From Lederbergia citrisecunda (GTDB taxonomy: Bacteria > Bacillota > Bacilli > Bacillales > Bacillaceae_C), in contig NZ_JAGYPJ010000001.1 in assembly GCF_018343695.1 (NCBI RefSeq), forward strand, positions 879,001 to 943,000: a stretch of 64,000 bases of DNA, given 5' to 3'. This document shows positions 20,431 to 29,685 of the stretch, piece after piece. The position numbers were made by a program, and so were the translations under genes. Position 1 is the stretch's first letter. Each line of letters starts with the position of its first letter. The notes under the pieces were generated by a model that searched no databases, was not told the origin of the DNA, and saw only the letters and a list, made by a program, of their open reading frames with translations.

Positions 20431-21312
20431 ATGACTGAAGGGAAAATTATTAAAGCGCTTAGTGGTTTTTATTATGTTTTATCGGATGGTAAGATGGTTC
20501 AGTGTAGGGGCAGGGGGGTCTTTCGCAAAAACAAAATAACTCCTCTTGTTGGAGATAACGTTATTTTTCAAGCTGAAAATGATAGAGAAGGTTATATTAT
20601 GGAAGTAAAGCCTCGCAAAAATGAGCTTGTAAGACCTCCTATTGCTAACATCGACCAAGCGATATTAATTTTTTCTTCTACAGAACCGGAATTTAGTCCA
20701 TTATTACTCGACCGTTTCCTTGTAAATGTTGAATCAAATGAAATCCAGCCTATTATATGTATAACAAAAGCAGATTTATTAGCGGAAAATGAAAGAACGG
20801 AAGTAAATAGTTATTTAGAATATTATCGTTCAATTGGATATGAAGTAGTATTGTTATCAGCGAAAACAGAAGAAGGGATTAACGAGTTATACCCTTTATT
20901 GAAAAGTAAAACCAGTGTTTTTGCAGGGCAATCAGGTGTTGGGAAATCATCGCTAATCAATGCTTTGAATCCCGAACTACAGTTAAAAACAGATGAAATA
21001 TCTAGCCATCTTGGTAGGGGTAAACATACAACCCGACATGTAGAGTTAATGGAAGTTCGTGAAGGACTTGTAGCAGATACACCGGGATTTAGTTCACTTG
21101 ATTTTACTAATATTGAAGCTGAGGATTTAGCTTATGCATTTCCCGAAATCTCTGAAAAAAGTGAGGAATGTAAATTTCGGGGCTGTCTTCACGTAAATGA
21201 ACCGAAATGCGCTGTAAAAACTGCAGTTGAAAAAAATGAGATTTCAAGAGAACGATATGATCATTACCTTCTATTTTTACAGGAAATAAAAGAGAGAAAG
21301 CCGAGGTATTGA
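20431..21312 (+). CDS. rsgA: Ribosome small-subunit assembly GTPase RsgA (CpgA)
   Basis: A 293-residue circularly permuted GTPase acting late in 30S maturation; in Bacillus it is a PrkC substrate. An N-terminal OB-fold leads to the G4 motif TKAD, the P-loop GQSGVGKSS and then DTPGFSS, the permuted order typical of the family. A C-terminal zinc knuckle includes [17 protein letters not shown] 20431 follows GAAAGGAACGG; an upstream in-frame start at 20395 lacks a site. It lies in the prpC-prkC-rsgA-rpe-thiN cluster. Confidence 0.96.
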   Translation: MTEGKIIKALSGFYYVLSDGKMVQCRGRGVFRKNKITPLVGDNVIFQAENDREGYIMEVKPRKNELVRPPIANIDQAILIFSSTEPEFSPLLLDRFLVNVESNEIQPIICITKADLLAENERTEVNSYLEYYRSIGYEVVLLSAKTEEGINELYPLLKSKTSVFAGQSGVGKSSLINALNPELQLKTDEISSHLGRGKHTTRHVELMEVREGLVADTPGFSSLDFTNIEAEDLAYAFPEISEKSEECKFRGCLHVNEPKCAVKTAVEKNEISRERYDHYLLFLQEIKERKPRY

Positions 21313-21314
21313 GT

Positions 21315-21977
21315 ATGATAAAAATCGCTCCATCCATATTGGCTGCCGACTTTTCAAAATTGGCTGAAGAGGTCAAAGACGTTGAAAAAGGGGGAGCGGA
21401 TTATATCCATATTGATGTTATGGATGGTCACTTCGTCCCTAATATATCGATGGGGCCAGTTGTTGTAGAGGCAGTAAGAAAAGCAACTAATCTGCCACTT
21501 GATGTTCACCTCATGATTGAAAATCCTGATCGATATATAAAAGCATTTGCAGAAGCAGGAGCTGACATTATTACAGTACATGTTGAAGCAACTCGACATT
21601 TACATCGCACATTGCAAGAAATTAGAAAAAATGGTGTAAAATCTGGAGTTGTATTAAATCCAGCCACTCCGGCTTCTACGATCGCGCATGTGCTGGAAGA
21701 AATAGACATGGTTTTGTTAATGACAGTAAACCCAGGATTTGGAGGGCAAGCTTTTATTGATGCAGTTTTGCCTAAAATCAGTGAAGTAAGAAGAATGATT
21801 GAGAAAAGAGAATTATGTATTGATATTGAAGTGGATGGAGGCATCCATGAAGGTACAATTATTGCATGCCAAAAAGCAGGTGCAAATGTATTCGTTGCCG
21901 GGTCTGCCATTTTTAATAGAAAGGATCGGCATGCGGCCATTCGAGATATCCGCTCAAAACTAGTAAACAATGAATGA
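21315..21977 (+). CDS. rpe: Ribulose-phosphate 3-epimerase
   Basis: A 220-residue TIM-barrel enzyme that interconverts ribulose-5-P and xylulose-5-P in the pentose phosphate pathway. Family motifs [21 protein letters not shown] (metal His and Asp), HLM and [10 protein letters not shown] are all present. ATG 21315 has GAGG about 9 bases upstream inside the rsgA end. The stop overlaps the thiN start. Confidence 0.96.
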   Translation: MIKIAPSILAADFSKLAEEVKDVEKGGADYIHIDVMDGHFVPNISMGPVVVEAVRKATNLPLDVHLMIENPDRYIKAFAEAGADIITVHVEATRHLHRTLQEIRKNGVKSGVVLNPATPASTIAHVLEEIDMVLLMTVNPGFGGQAFIDAVLPKISEVRRMIEKRELCIDIEVDGGIHEGTIIACQKAGANVFVAGSAIFNRKDRHAAIRDIRSKLVNNE

Positions 21978-22629
21978 AGAGAAAAAGATCATTCATATTG
22001 TAGCAGGGGGACCTCTTGAATTAATCCCTGAGTTAACTCGATTTCCCAACAATATTATCTGGATGGGTGTCGATAGGGGAGTTTATTATTTATTGAAAAA
22101 AGGGATTACGCCAGATTACGCAGTTGGTGATTTTGATTCTGTTACCGATGAGGAATGGTCAATAATTGACAAGAACATCCGAGACATTAATAAATATAAA
22201 CCGGAAAAAGATGAAACAGACATGGAGCTAGCCATGATGTGGGCAGTCCAGCAAAAGCCACATATGATTAAAATATATGGAGCAACTGGTGGAAGGTTGG
22301 ACCATTTTATGGCAAATGCTCTTATGCTTTCACGATATCAAAATCAAAATCCTCTTATAAAAATTGAAATGATAGACAAACAAAATTCTTTATCCGTCTA
22401 CTATCCAGGTCACTATCGAGTGGAAAATGACAATGTAAAAAAATATATTTCCTTTATCCCACTTACAAAGGAAGTTGTGCATCTCTCCTTAACCGGTTTT
22501 AAATACCCCTTAATCAACCGAACCGTAGAATTTGGATCGTCCTTATGTATTAGTAATGAACTTATCGAACAATATGGTAATTTTTCATTTGAAAAAGGCA
22601 TATTAATGATGATAAGAAGTACTGATTAG
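21970..22629 (+). CDS. thiN: Thiamine pyrophosphokinase
   Basis: A 219-residue enzyme that transfers pyrophosphate from ATP to thiamine, giving thiamine diphosphate. The family motifs GVDRG near residue 35, [15 protein letters not shown] and the glycine-rich GATGGRLDH are present. ATG 21970 overlaps the end of rpe by 8 bases. It is the last gene of the unit before spoVM. Confidence 0.95.
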   Translation: MNEEKKIIHIVAGGPLELIPELTRFPNNIIWMGVDRGVYYLLKKGITPDYAVGDFDSVTDEEWSIIDKNIRDINKYKPEKDETDMELAMMWAVQQKPHMIKIYGATGGRLDHFMANALMLSRYQNQNPLIKIEMIDKQNSLSVYYPGHYRVENDNVKKYISFIPLTKEVVHLSLTGFKYPLINRTVEFGSSLCISNELIEQYGNFSFEKGILMMIRSTD

Positions 22630-22729
22630 CAACTGGCCCATTTTCTGTTCGGGGGCGTACTTATCCATACATGACGAATATAATACAATTGGGTGACTGG
22701 TGGGTATTTTAGATTAGGAGGGAATTTTA

Positions 22730-22810
22730 ATGAGATTTTATACAATTAAACTCCCTAGATTTTTGGGAGGAATCGTTAGAGCGATGTTAGGGACATTTAA
22801 AAAAGGCTAA
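22730..22810 (+). CDS. spoVM: Stage V sporulation peptide SpoVM
   Basis: A 26-residue amphipathic peptide that recognises the convex forespore membrane, anchors SpoIVA and starts spore coat assembly. It begins MRFYTIKLPRFLGGIVRAML, nearly identical to the B. subtilis peptide, including Pro9. ATG follows TTAGGAGGGAA. In B. subtilis it is transcribed by sigma-E in the mother cell; no confident sigma-E promoter could be read here. Its presence marks the host as a spore former. Confidence 0.97.
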   Translation: MRFYTIKLPRFLGGIVRAMLGTFKKG

Positions 22811-22821
22811 TATGAAAATGG

Positions 22822-22850
22822 AAAAGGCACCTTTACAGGCGCCTTTTTGT
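22822..22850. terminator. Bidirectional terminator between spoVM and rpmB
   Basis: AAAAGGCACC / GGCGCCTTTTT stem with a T-run on the plus strand and an A-rich start that gives a T-run on the minus strand. It serves the convergent genes spoVM and rpmB. Confidence 0.75.
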
Positions 22851-22868
22851 TTGGATTATTATTCCATA

Positions 22869-23057
22869 TTATACGCGTTCAACTTTTCCAGACTTAAGTG
22901 CTCTAGCGGATACCCATACGCGTTGTGGTTTACCATTAACGAGAATGCGTACTTTTTGAAGATTAGCTCCCCAAGTACGTTTGTTTGCGTTCATCGCGTG
23001 TGATCTTTTGTTGCCAGTACTTGTTTTGCGGCCTGTAATAACACATTGCTTAGCCAT
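22869..23057 (-). CDS. rpmB: 50S ribosomal protein L28
   Basis: A 62-residue ribosomal protein beginning [16 protein letters not shown]. There are no CxxC zinc pairs (a single Cys at position 5), so it is the zinc-free form. ATG follows GGGAGGGAATTTAA on the minus strand. Convergent with spoVM and divergent from yloU, as in B. subtilis. Confidence 0.97.
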   Translation of the reverse strand: MAKQCVITGRKTSTGNKRSHAMNANKRTWGANLQKVRILVNGKPQRVWVSARALKSGKVERV

Positions 23058-23501
23058 ATTTAAATTCCCTCCCGTCGCTGAAGTAAGACTATGAGTTGGT
23101 TCATCACTTCAATGATTATTCCACTTAGTAAAAATATACTTTAATAATTTATCATACATACATATAGAATGCAATACTTCACCAACTCTCCGAATGATTA
23201 ATACTCATGTAAAACTTTAAAAATAACGGTGATTATAGTAAAATAGGCTTATCTATGTTGTGAATGCGATAACATTTTTTAATGAAAAGCAAAGTATAAG
23301 TTTTTTAAAAGGTATATATATTTTTGAACTTAGGCTTTTGCTGTCTAGCTACAGACGCCATCGGCTTGAGGTCAAATAACCTTAGTCTAAAATACAAAGA
23401 TCTGACTTTTGGCGTCTCAGAACATTTGCTTGTCGAAGTTAGAGGGCGCCTTGCGCTTTTCTATCGTTCATGGATTTTTCGACCAATAAGGAGGAAATTA
23501 C
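23058..23501. other. Divergent region rpmB / yloU with structured repeat
   Basis: Holds the rpmB ribosome binding site, about 270 bases of AT-rich sequence, the second-family repeat at 23335-23460, and the yloU ribosome binding site AAGGAGGAAA. No extra gene is seen; short frames across the repeat look like artefacts. Confidence 0.5.
23335..23460 (+). repeat. Structured intergenic repeat, family 2, copy A
   Basis: Starts CTTTTGCTGTCTAGCTACAG and ends GGGCGCCTTGCGCTTTT. It shares its ends with the copy before smc (TGTCTAGCT near the start, GGCGC..TTGCGCTTTT at the end). The interior diverges. It ends about 30 bases before the yloU ribosome binding site. Confidence 0.7.
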
Positions 23502-23864
23502 ATGTCTATCGAAATGAAAACAAAGTATGGCCAGATTGATATATCCAATGAAGTAATTGCAACGATTGCTGGAGGTGCAGCAGTCGATTGCTATGGAATC
23601 GTAGGAATGGCTTCCAAAAATCAAATAAGGGATGGTTTAACGGACATATTGCGTAAGGAGAACTTTACGCGAGGGATAATAATCCGGCAGGAAGAACAAG
23701 CATTACACATAGACATGTATATTATTGTGAGCTATGGAACGAAAATTTCAGAGGTTGCCCATAATGTGCAATCCAAGGTAAAATACACACTTGAACAAAC
23801 TATAGGTATTTCAGCCGATACAGTAAATATTTTTGTTCAAGGGGTTCGAGTAACGAATCCGTAA
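23502..23864 (+). CDS. yloU: Asp23/YloU-family protein
   Basis: A 120-residue protein of the Asp23/Gls24 family, with the typical segments NEVIATIAGGAAVDCYGIVGM and GVRV near the C-terminus. Family members are linked to cell-envelope homeostasis, but the molecular function of this one is unknown. ATG follows AAGGAGGAAATTAC. It is 17 bases upstream of fakA, its constant neighbour in Firmicutes. Confidence 0.93.
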   Translation: MSIEMKTKYGQIDISNEVIATIAGGAAVDCYGIVGMASKNQIRDGLTDILRKENFTRGIIIRQEEQALHIDMYIIVSYGTKISEVAHNVQSKVKYTLEQTIGISADTVNIFVQGVRVTNP

Positions 23865-23881
23865 TGAGGAGGAAAAAGTAC

Positions 23882-25561
23882 GTGTCTATTACATCATTAG
23901 ATGGAAATCGGTTTGCCGAGATGATCATAATAGGATCCAATCATTTAGCTGCAAATGCTAAAATGGTTGACGCACTAAATGTGTTTCCAGTTCCTGACGG
24001 GGATACTGGAACAAATATGAATCTTTCGATGTCATCGGGCTCGAAAGAAGTACAAAATAATAGGCAAGCACATATTGGGAAAGTTGCCGCTTCATTATCG
24101 AAGGGCTTATTAATGGGTGCACGCGGAAATTCAGGAGTAATTTTATCTCAGCTTTTCCGTGGATTTGCAAAAGATATTGAATCAAAACCTTTTCTTTCAG
24201 CTTCAGAATTTGCACATGCACTTGAAGCTGGAGTAACTACAGCTTATAAAGCAGTAATGAAACCAGTAGAAGGTACGATATTGACTGTTGCAAAAGATGC
24301 TGCAAAAAAAGCCGTCGAAATAGCGAATGCTGAGTCGGATATTGTTATCATTATGGAAAAAACATTACAGGAGGCAAAAGCTTCCTTAGAAAGAACTCCT
24401 GATTTACTTCCGGTTTTAAAAGAGGTAGGAGTTGTTGATAGTGGAGGACAAGGTTTAGTTTGCGTGTATGAAGGTTTTTTAGCAGTATTAAAGGGGGAAA
24501 AGCTCCCCGATACGCCTGCACTTGCACCAACTTTGGAAGAACTTGTTAGTGCCCAGCACCATCAAAATGTACAAAGTTTCATGAATACAGAAGATATCGT
24601 ATATGGATACTGCACCGAGTTTATGGTGAAATTTGAAAACGATAAAAAGAAATTCTCAGAAATTGATTTTCAACAGGATTTAAGTAAGTTTGGAGATTCT
24701 TTGCTCGTTATTTCTGACGATGATGTTGTTAAAGTCCATATACACTCTGAGCATCCAGGTGATGTATTATCGTACGGTCAACAATATGGAAGCTTAATTA
24801 ATATGAAAATCGAAAATATGAGGGAACAGCATAGTTCTATTGTAAGTGATGACCGTCATCAACATGGCAATGTTGTTTCCACTCAAAATATTCCAAAAGA
24901 AAAACAGGAATACGCAATTATTGCCGTTTCAATGGGTTCAGGCATAGCCAATCTTTTTAAAAGCATTGGTGCAACTGAAGTGATCGAAGGCGGTCAAACG
25001 ATGAATCCAAGTACGGAAGATATTATGAAATCTATAAAAACAGCAAACGCAAAAAAAATCATTATTCTTCCTAATAATAAAAATATCATCATGGCTGCTG
25101 AACAAGCAGCAGAAATGGCTCAGGAAGAAGTGGTTGTCGTTCCGACAAAAACGGTCCCTCAAGGCTTAGCTGCGGTATTGGCATTCAATCCTACTCAATC
25201 CCTAGAAAAAAATGGACAAGGTATGGAGGAAGCTATATCTGCCATTAAAACAGGACAAATCACTTTTGCAGTACGTGATACAAATATTGATGGTCTCCAA
25301 ATTGCTAAAGGAGACTATATGGGAATAAATGATGGGAAAATTGTTGAGACAAATAAGGATTTAGTCAAGGCAGCTTATCATTTGTTAACGAATATGATAG
25401 ACGAAGATTCGGAAATTCTTACTGTAATATATGGTGAAGATACAAAGCAGAGTGAACTAGATCAACTTTTAGAATTAATTAATGAAAATTACGAAGATAT
25501 CGAAGTAGAAGTCCATAATGGAAATCAACCTTTATATCACTTTATTTTTTCAGTTGAATAA
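23882..25561 (+). CDS. fakA: Fatty acid kinase catalytic subunit FakA (YloV)
   Basis: A 559-residue DAK-family kinase that phosphorylates FakB-bound fatty acids to acyl-phosphates for PlsY and PlsX. The N-terminal DhaL-type ATP-binding domain has NVFPVPDGDTGTNM with the metal-binding aspartates, and GARGNSGVILSQ. A DegV-like C-terminal region follows. GTG 23882 is chosen because GAGGAGG lies just before it and it aligns with B. subtilis; the ATG at 23864 overlaps the yloU stop and has no site. Functionally linked to plsX and fapR further on. Confidence 0.93.
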   Translation: MSITSLDGNRFAEMIIIGSNHLAANAKMVDALNVFPVPDGDTGTNMNLSMSSGSKEVQNNRQAHIGKVAASLSKGLLMGARGNSGVILSQLFRGFAKDIESKPFLSASEFAHALEAGVTTAYKAVMKPVEGTILTVAKDAAKKAVEIANAESDIVIIMEKTLQEAKASLERTPDLLPVLKEVGVVDSGGQGLVCVYEGFLAVLKGEKLPDTPALAPTLEELVSAQHHQNVQSFMNTEDIVYGYCTEFMVKFENDKKKFSEIDFQQDLSKFGDSLLVISDDDVVKVHIHSEHPGDVLSYGQQYGSLINMKIENMREQHSSIVSDDRHQHGNVVSTQNIPKEKQEYAIIAVSMGSGIANLFKSIGATEVIEGGQTMNPSTEDIMKSIKTANAKKIIILPNNKNIIMAAEQAAEMAQEEVVVVPTKTVPQGLAAVLAFNPTQSLEKNGQGMEEAISAIKTGQITFAVRDTNIDGLQIAKGDYMGINDGKIVETNKDLVKAAYHLLTNMIDEDSEILTVIYGEDTKQSELDQLLELINENYEDIEVEVHNGNQPLYHFIFSVE

Positions 25562-25570
25562 TATAAAGTA

Positions 25571-25702
25571 GGCTTTGTTAAAGTCATTGTTAAGCTACTA
25601 CATTGATTGTAGTGGAAGACTCGAGAATACTCCTGTGAGAAGAATAGTGCTGAGTTGCCTCGTCCTGTCTGCGGAAATTAACATAAAAAGTTACAGAGCT
25701 AC
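25571..25702. repeat. MITE-like repeat, decayed copy
   Basis: Begins GGCTTTGTTAAA and ends AAAAGTTACAGAGCT, an imperfect terminal inverted repeat. The interior keeps TTGATTGTAGTGGAAGACTC and ACTCCTGTGAGAA, a degraded version of the core at 5155. Lies between fakA and sdaAB. Confidence 0.65.
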
Positions 25703-25713
25703 AAACAAAATGA

Positions 25714-25740
25714 AAATAGAAGGGTCTATCCCTTCTATTT
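25714..25740 (+). terminator. Perfect 11-bp hairpin before sdaAB
   Basis: AAATAGAAGGG, loop TCTAT, CCCTTCTATTT. It lies about 15 bases before the sdaAB ribosome binding site. It may terminate fakA transcription or act as an attenuator; the T-tract is only the stem end. Confidence 0.6.
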
Positions 25741-25766
25741 CCTTGTGAATAGAAAGGAAGATATCA

Positions 25767-26429
25767 ATGAAATATAAGAGTGTCTTCGATATCATAGGGC
25801 CTGTGATGATAGGTCCTTCTAGTTCCCATACTGCAGGTGCAGCTAGAATTGGAAGAGTTGCTCGAAGCTTGTTTGGAAGGGAGCCTAAGTGGGCAAAAAT
25901 TTCATTATATGAGTCTTTCGCTAAAACATATCGGGGACACGGAACAGATGTGGCGATCGTTGGTGGCCTTCTTGATTTTGATACAGATGATAAACGAATT
26001 ATTAAAGCTTTGGAAATTGCCAAAGAACATAATATTCAATATGAGTTTATAGAGGAATCAGCTGTTGCTGAACATCCTAATACTGCTCGGATTATAATCG
26101 GTGATGAAAATGGTGAACTCGAGCTAGTAGGAATCTCAATCGGCGGAGGTAAAATTGAAATAACTGAGCTGAATGGTTTTCACTTAAAATTATCAGGTCA
26201 TCATCCTGCTATTCTAGTCGTGCATAATGACCGTTTTGGGGTTATTGCATCGGTATCGAATATTCTCGGGTCCCACGAAATTAATATTGGTCATATGGAA
26301 GTTTCCAGAAAAGAAATAGGAAAAATGGCACTTATGACGATAGAAGTGGATCAGAATATTAATGAATCAATTATTGAAGAAATCAGCAAACTTCCAAATA
26401 TTACACAAGTTGCTCGTGTTGTTGATTAA
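25767..26429 (+). CDS. sdaAB: L-serine dehydratase, beta subunit
   Basis: A 220-residue subunit of the iron-sulfur L-serine deaminase that converts serine to pyruvate and ammonia. The N-terminal domain carries GPSSSHTAGAARIG, and a C-terminal ACT domain (from about residue 148, HHPAILVVHNDRFG) would sense ligand. ATG follows GAAAGGAAG. The alpha subunit gene follows after 228 bases, an unusually wide gap for subunits of one enzyme. Confidence 0.95.
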   Translation: MKYKSVFDIIGPVMIGPSSSHTAGAARIGRVARSLFGREPKWAKISLYESFAKTYRGHGTDVAIVGGLLDFDTDDKRIIKALEIAKEHNIQYEFIEESAVAEHPNTARIIIGDENGELELVGISIGGGKIEITELNGFHLKLSGHHPAILVVHNDRFGVIASVSNILGSHEINIGHMEVSRKEIGKMALMTIEVDQNINESIIEEISKLPNITQVARVVD

Positions 26430-26657
26430 GGATGTTTTCATAAAGTTTGTTGTTTTTTGTAAAAGCGCAAAAGCCGGCTTTTACACTTATTCAATAAAAT
26501 TTAGCTGTCCTGATAAGTTGGCAGCTCTTTTCTCGGCCGTATGATTCATTTTTGAAGTTTAAATCCATTTATTATAAACATTTATATGAAAAAGCAACAC
26601 GTTTGAGAAAAGAGCCTTGATTAAATAGCACCTAAGAGTTAGGAAGGAGGATTAGGA
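26430..26657. other. sdaAB-sdaAA gap with inverted repeats
   Basis: Contains a TGTAAAAGC/GCTTTTACA hairpin near 26457-26486 and a perfect 11-base inverted repeat GCTCTTTTCTC (26524-26534) / GAGAAAAGAGC (26605-26615). No gene is seen. Possible RNA regulatory structure. Confidence 0.45.
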
Positions 26658-27545
26658 ATGTTTAAAAATGTTTCTGAATTAGTCCATCTCGCCGAAACAC
26701 AAAATAAACAAATATCGGAAATTATGATTGAACAAGAAATGGAAGTTACGAATCGAAGCCGCAAGGAGATCATTGCGCAAATGGATAAAAATTTGACAGT
26801 AATGGAAGAAGCGGTCGAACGTGGCATAAGAGGTGTAACCTCACATTCGGGGCTTACTGGCGGGGATGCAGTTCTTTTGCAAAATTATATTAAAAAAGGT
26901 TCCTTTTTATCTGGAGAAACTATCTTGGACGCGGTTAGTAAAGCTGTTGCAACGAACGAAGTCAATGCTGCAATGGGGACGATCTGTGCAACTCCGACAG
27001 CTGGATCAGCGGGGGTAGTCCCAGGAACATTATTTGCTGTCCGCGATAAATTACAACCAACAAGAGAACAAATGGTGAAGTTTTTATTTACATCCGGTGC
27101 GTTTGGATTTGTAGTTGCAAATAATGCATCTATTTCGGGAGCTGCGGGTGGTTGCCAAGCTGAAGTTGGATCAGCAGCTGGAATGGCTGCAGCGGCTATT
27201 GTAGAAATGGCTGGAGGAACCCCTTCTCAATGTGCAGAAGCGATGGCTATTACATTAAAAAATATGCTGGGTCTCGTTTGTGACCCGGTTGCAGGATTAG
27301 TTGAAGTACCGTGCGTAAAAAGAAATGCTATGGGTGCGGCTAATGCAATGGTTGCAGCAGATATGGCACTTGCTGGTATTACGAGTCGAATCCCTTGTGA
27401 TGAAGTTATTGATGCGATGTTTAAAATTGGCCAACAAATGCCTAGATCTTTACGAGAAACTGCTGAAGGAGGGTTGGCGGCAACTCCAACCGGTAGAAGT
27501 TTAGAGGCTAAAATTTTTGGGGTACCGCGTGTAAAACGTGATTAA
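26658..27545 (+). CDS. sdaAA: L-serine dehydratase, alpha subunit
   Basis: A 295-residue catalytic subunit that holds the [4Fe-4S] cluster. Conserved Cys residues lie in CATPTAGSAG, LVCDPVAG and VPCVKRN, the expected cluster-ligand pattern. ATG 26658 follows AGGAAGGAGGAT. The last codons overlap the GTG start of recG (CGTGATTAA), so recG is translationally coupled. Confidence 0.95.
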   Translation: MFKNVSELVHLAETQNKQISEIMIEQEMEVTNRSRKEIIAQMDKNLTVMEEAVERGIRGVTSHSGLTGGDAVLLQNYIKKGSFLSGETILDAVSKAVATNEVNAAMGTICATPTAGSAGVVPGTLFAVRDKLQPTREQMVKFLFTSGAFGFVVANNASISGAAGGCQAEVGSAAGMAAAAIVEMAGGTPSQCAEAMAITLKNMLGLVCDPVAGLVEVPCVKRNAMGAANAMVAADMALAGITSRIPCDEVIDAMFKIGQQMPRSLRETAEGGLAATPTGRSLEAKIFGVPRVKRD

Positions 27546-29586
27546 CTCTTTGGAACTGCCTACTACTGTATTAAAAGGAGTAGGTGAAGAAACTGCTGAA
27601 AACTTAAAGGCTATGGGTATTAACGATATTGGTGATTTATTACAATATCTCCCCTTTCGATATGAGGACGTCAGACTTCGGGATTTAGCGGATGTTTCTC
27701 ATGATGAAAAAATCACTGTGGAAGGAAAGGTCCACAGTGAGCCGTCTGTCATGTATTATGGGAAGAAAAAAAATAGAATCACTATCCATCTGTTAGTTGA
27801 TCGATATTTGATTAAAGTGACTTTTTTTAATAGAGCTTATTTAAAAGGACAATTATCTCCACAAGATGTGGTTACCGTTACAGGGAAATGGGATAAGCAC
27901 AGGCAAACAATTACCGGGCAGGATATAAAAATAGGTCCTCAATCACAAACAGTAGATTACGAACCGGTATATCCTGTGAAATCACCAATTACTGTTAAGG
28001 CTCTTCGTAGATACATTGTTCAAGCTTATAGTGAATATGGTGGAGAAATAGAAGAAACTTTACCTTCTCAAATTCTGAAACAATATAAATTACCCGCAAA
28101 AAAAGAAGCTCTTCGAATCATGCATATTCCTCATTCGCCGGATGAGGTGAAGAATGCTAGGCGTAGGTTTGTTTATGAGGAATTTCTTTATTTTCAATTG
28201 AAGATGCAAGCCTTTCGCAAACTTGAAAGGGAGCAATCTAAAGGAGTATCACTACATTATAAATTGCGTGAAATAAAGGATTTTATTTCATCTCTGCCAT
28301 TCCAACTAACAAATGCCCAGAAAAGGGTTGTGAATGAAATATGCTCAGATTTGAAATCCCCCATAAGAATGAATCGACTTCTTCAAGGAGATGTAGGATC
28401 TGGAAAAACAGCGGTGGCGGCCATTTCTCTATATGCATGTGTAACCGCAGGATATCAAGGTGCACTAATGGTGCCGACAGAAATTCTTGCTGAACAACAT
28501 TTTCAATCACTATCAGGATTATTATCACGAACCAATGTTAATATTGAACTACTTACAAGCTCAGTAAAGGGGAAGAAACGACAGGAGCTATTAGAAAGAC
28601 TTAAACTAGGTGAGATTCATATATTAATTGGAACGCATGCATTGATCCAAGATGATGTGAATTTCCATAAACTAGGTCTTGTCATCACGGATGAGCAGCA
28701 TCGTTTTGGTGTCGAACAAAGAAGGATTCTCCGTGAGAAAGGGGAAAGTCCAGATGTCCTTTTTATGACAGCTACTCCGATTCCGAGGACACTTGCTATT
28801 ACAGTGTTTGGAGAAATGGATGTGTCTATTATTGATGAAATGCCATCAGGACGAAAAGCCATTGAAACGCATTGGGCGAAACACAACATGGTAGATAGAA
28901 TTTTGGATTTTGTTGAAAAGGAATTAAGTAAAGGCAGACAAGCTTATATTATCTGTCCCTTGATTGAAGAATCAGATAAACTTGACGTTCAAAATGCGAT
29001 TGATGTTTATGATCTGCTATCCAATTATTTTCATGGGAAATTCAAAGTAGGTCTTATGCACGGTAGACTTCCAGCGACTGAAAAAGAAGAAATTATGAGA
29101 GATTTTAGTGAAAATAATATACAACTACTCGTTTCCACAACAGTTGTGGAGGTTGGTGTAAATGTTCCGAATGCAACTGTAATGATCGTATATGATGCTG
29201 AAAGGTTTGGTCTATCACAACTCCATCAGCTAAGAGGTAGAGTAGGTCGCGGTAGTGAACAATCGTATTGTATATTACTGGCCGATCCAAAAACAGATGT
29301 CGGAAAAGAACGGATGCGCATTATGACTGAGACAAATGATGGATTTGTTCTTAGTGAAAGGGACTTGGAGCTTCGAGGGCCAGGTGACTTTTTCGGTAAA
29401 AAACAAAGTGGTCTACCGGAATTTAAAGTTGCAGATATGGTACATGATTATCGTGCGCTTGAGACAGCAAGAAATGATGCAATAAAATTAATTGAACAAA
29501 AAGAGTTTTGGACGGAAAAAGAATTCGAACATATGCGCAAATATCTTCAAGATTCCGGTGCATTTTCTGGAGAAAAACTAGACTGA
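27538..29586 (+). CDS. recG: ATP-dependent DNA helicase RecG
   Basis: A 682-residue branched-DNA translocase that remodels stalled forks and Holliday junctions. The N-terminal wedge/OB domain is followed by Walker A GDVGSGKT, the DEQHRFG box and the C-terminal helicase half with LRGRVGRG and the TRG motif region near GPGDFFGKKQSG. Length equals B. subtilis (682). GTG 27538 overlaps the sdaAA stop; no strong ribosome binding site is visible, consistent with coupling. Confidence 0.96.
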   Translation: MINSLELPTTVLKGVGEETAENLKAMGINDIGDLLQYLPFRYEDVRLRDLADVSHDEKITVEGKVHSEPSVMYYGKKKNRITIHLLVDRYLIKVTFFNRAYLKGQLSPQDVVTVTGKWDKHRQTITGQDIKIGPQSQTVDYEPVYPVKSPITVKALRRYIVQAYSEYGGEIEETLPSQILKQYKLPAKKEALRIMHIPHSPDEVKNARRRFVYEEFLYFQLKMQAFRKLEREQSKGVSLHYKLREIKDFISSLPFQLTNAQKRVVNEICSDLKSPIRMNRLLQGDVGSGKTAVAAISLYACVTAGYQGALMVPTEILAEQHFQSLSGLLSRTNVNIELLTSSVKGKKRQELLERLKLGEIHILIGTHALIQDDVNFHKLGLVITDEQHRFGVEQRRILREKGESPDVLFMTATPIPRTLAITVFGEMDVSIIDEMPSGRKAIETHWAKHNMVDRILDFVEKELSKGRQAYIICPLIEESDKLDVQNAIDVYDLLSNYFHGKFKVGLMHGRLPATEKEEIMRDFSENNIQLLVSTTVVEVGVNVPNATVMIVYDAERFGLSQLHQLRGRVGRGSEQSYCILLADPKTDVGKERMRIMTETNDGFVLSERDLELRGPGDFFGKKQSGLPEFKVADMVHDYRALETARNDAIKLIEQKEFWTEKEFEHMRKYLQDSGAFSGEKLD

Positions 29587-29593
29587 AATATTC

Positions 29594-29635
29594 ATAAGGA
29601 GTGGCGTTATTGTTGCGCTAAACTCCTTATTTTTA
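29594..29635 (+). terminator. Terminator after recG
   Basis: ATAAGGAGT ... ACTCCTTAT stem with an inner GCG/CGC pair, followed by TTTTTATA. Closes the sda-recG unit. Confidence 0.8.
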
Positions 29636-29645
29636 TATACTACTG

Positions 29646-29663
29646 TTAATACCTAGTCTTAAT
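29646..29663. promoter_or_regulatory. FapR operator upstream of fapR
   Basis: TTAATACCTAGTCTTAAT, an imperfect palindrome that matches, as I recall it, the FapR box described for the B. subtilis fapR promoter (TTAGTACCTAGTCTTAAT type) with one change. It is preceded by ATATACTACTG as in that promoter. It lies 22 bases before the FapR start codon, consistent with malonyl-CoA-relieved autorepression of fapR-plsX-fabD-fabG. Confidence 0.85.
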
Positions 29664-29685
29664 ATCGTGAATGGTGATGAAAAAT

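Noticed and set aside
22660-22700. Sigma-E promoter for spoVM (GAATATA and CATACATG elements)
   Set aside because: The candidate -35 and -10 elements are in the wrong order or spacing.
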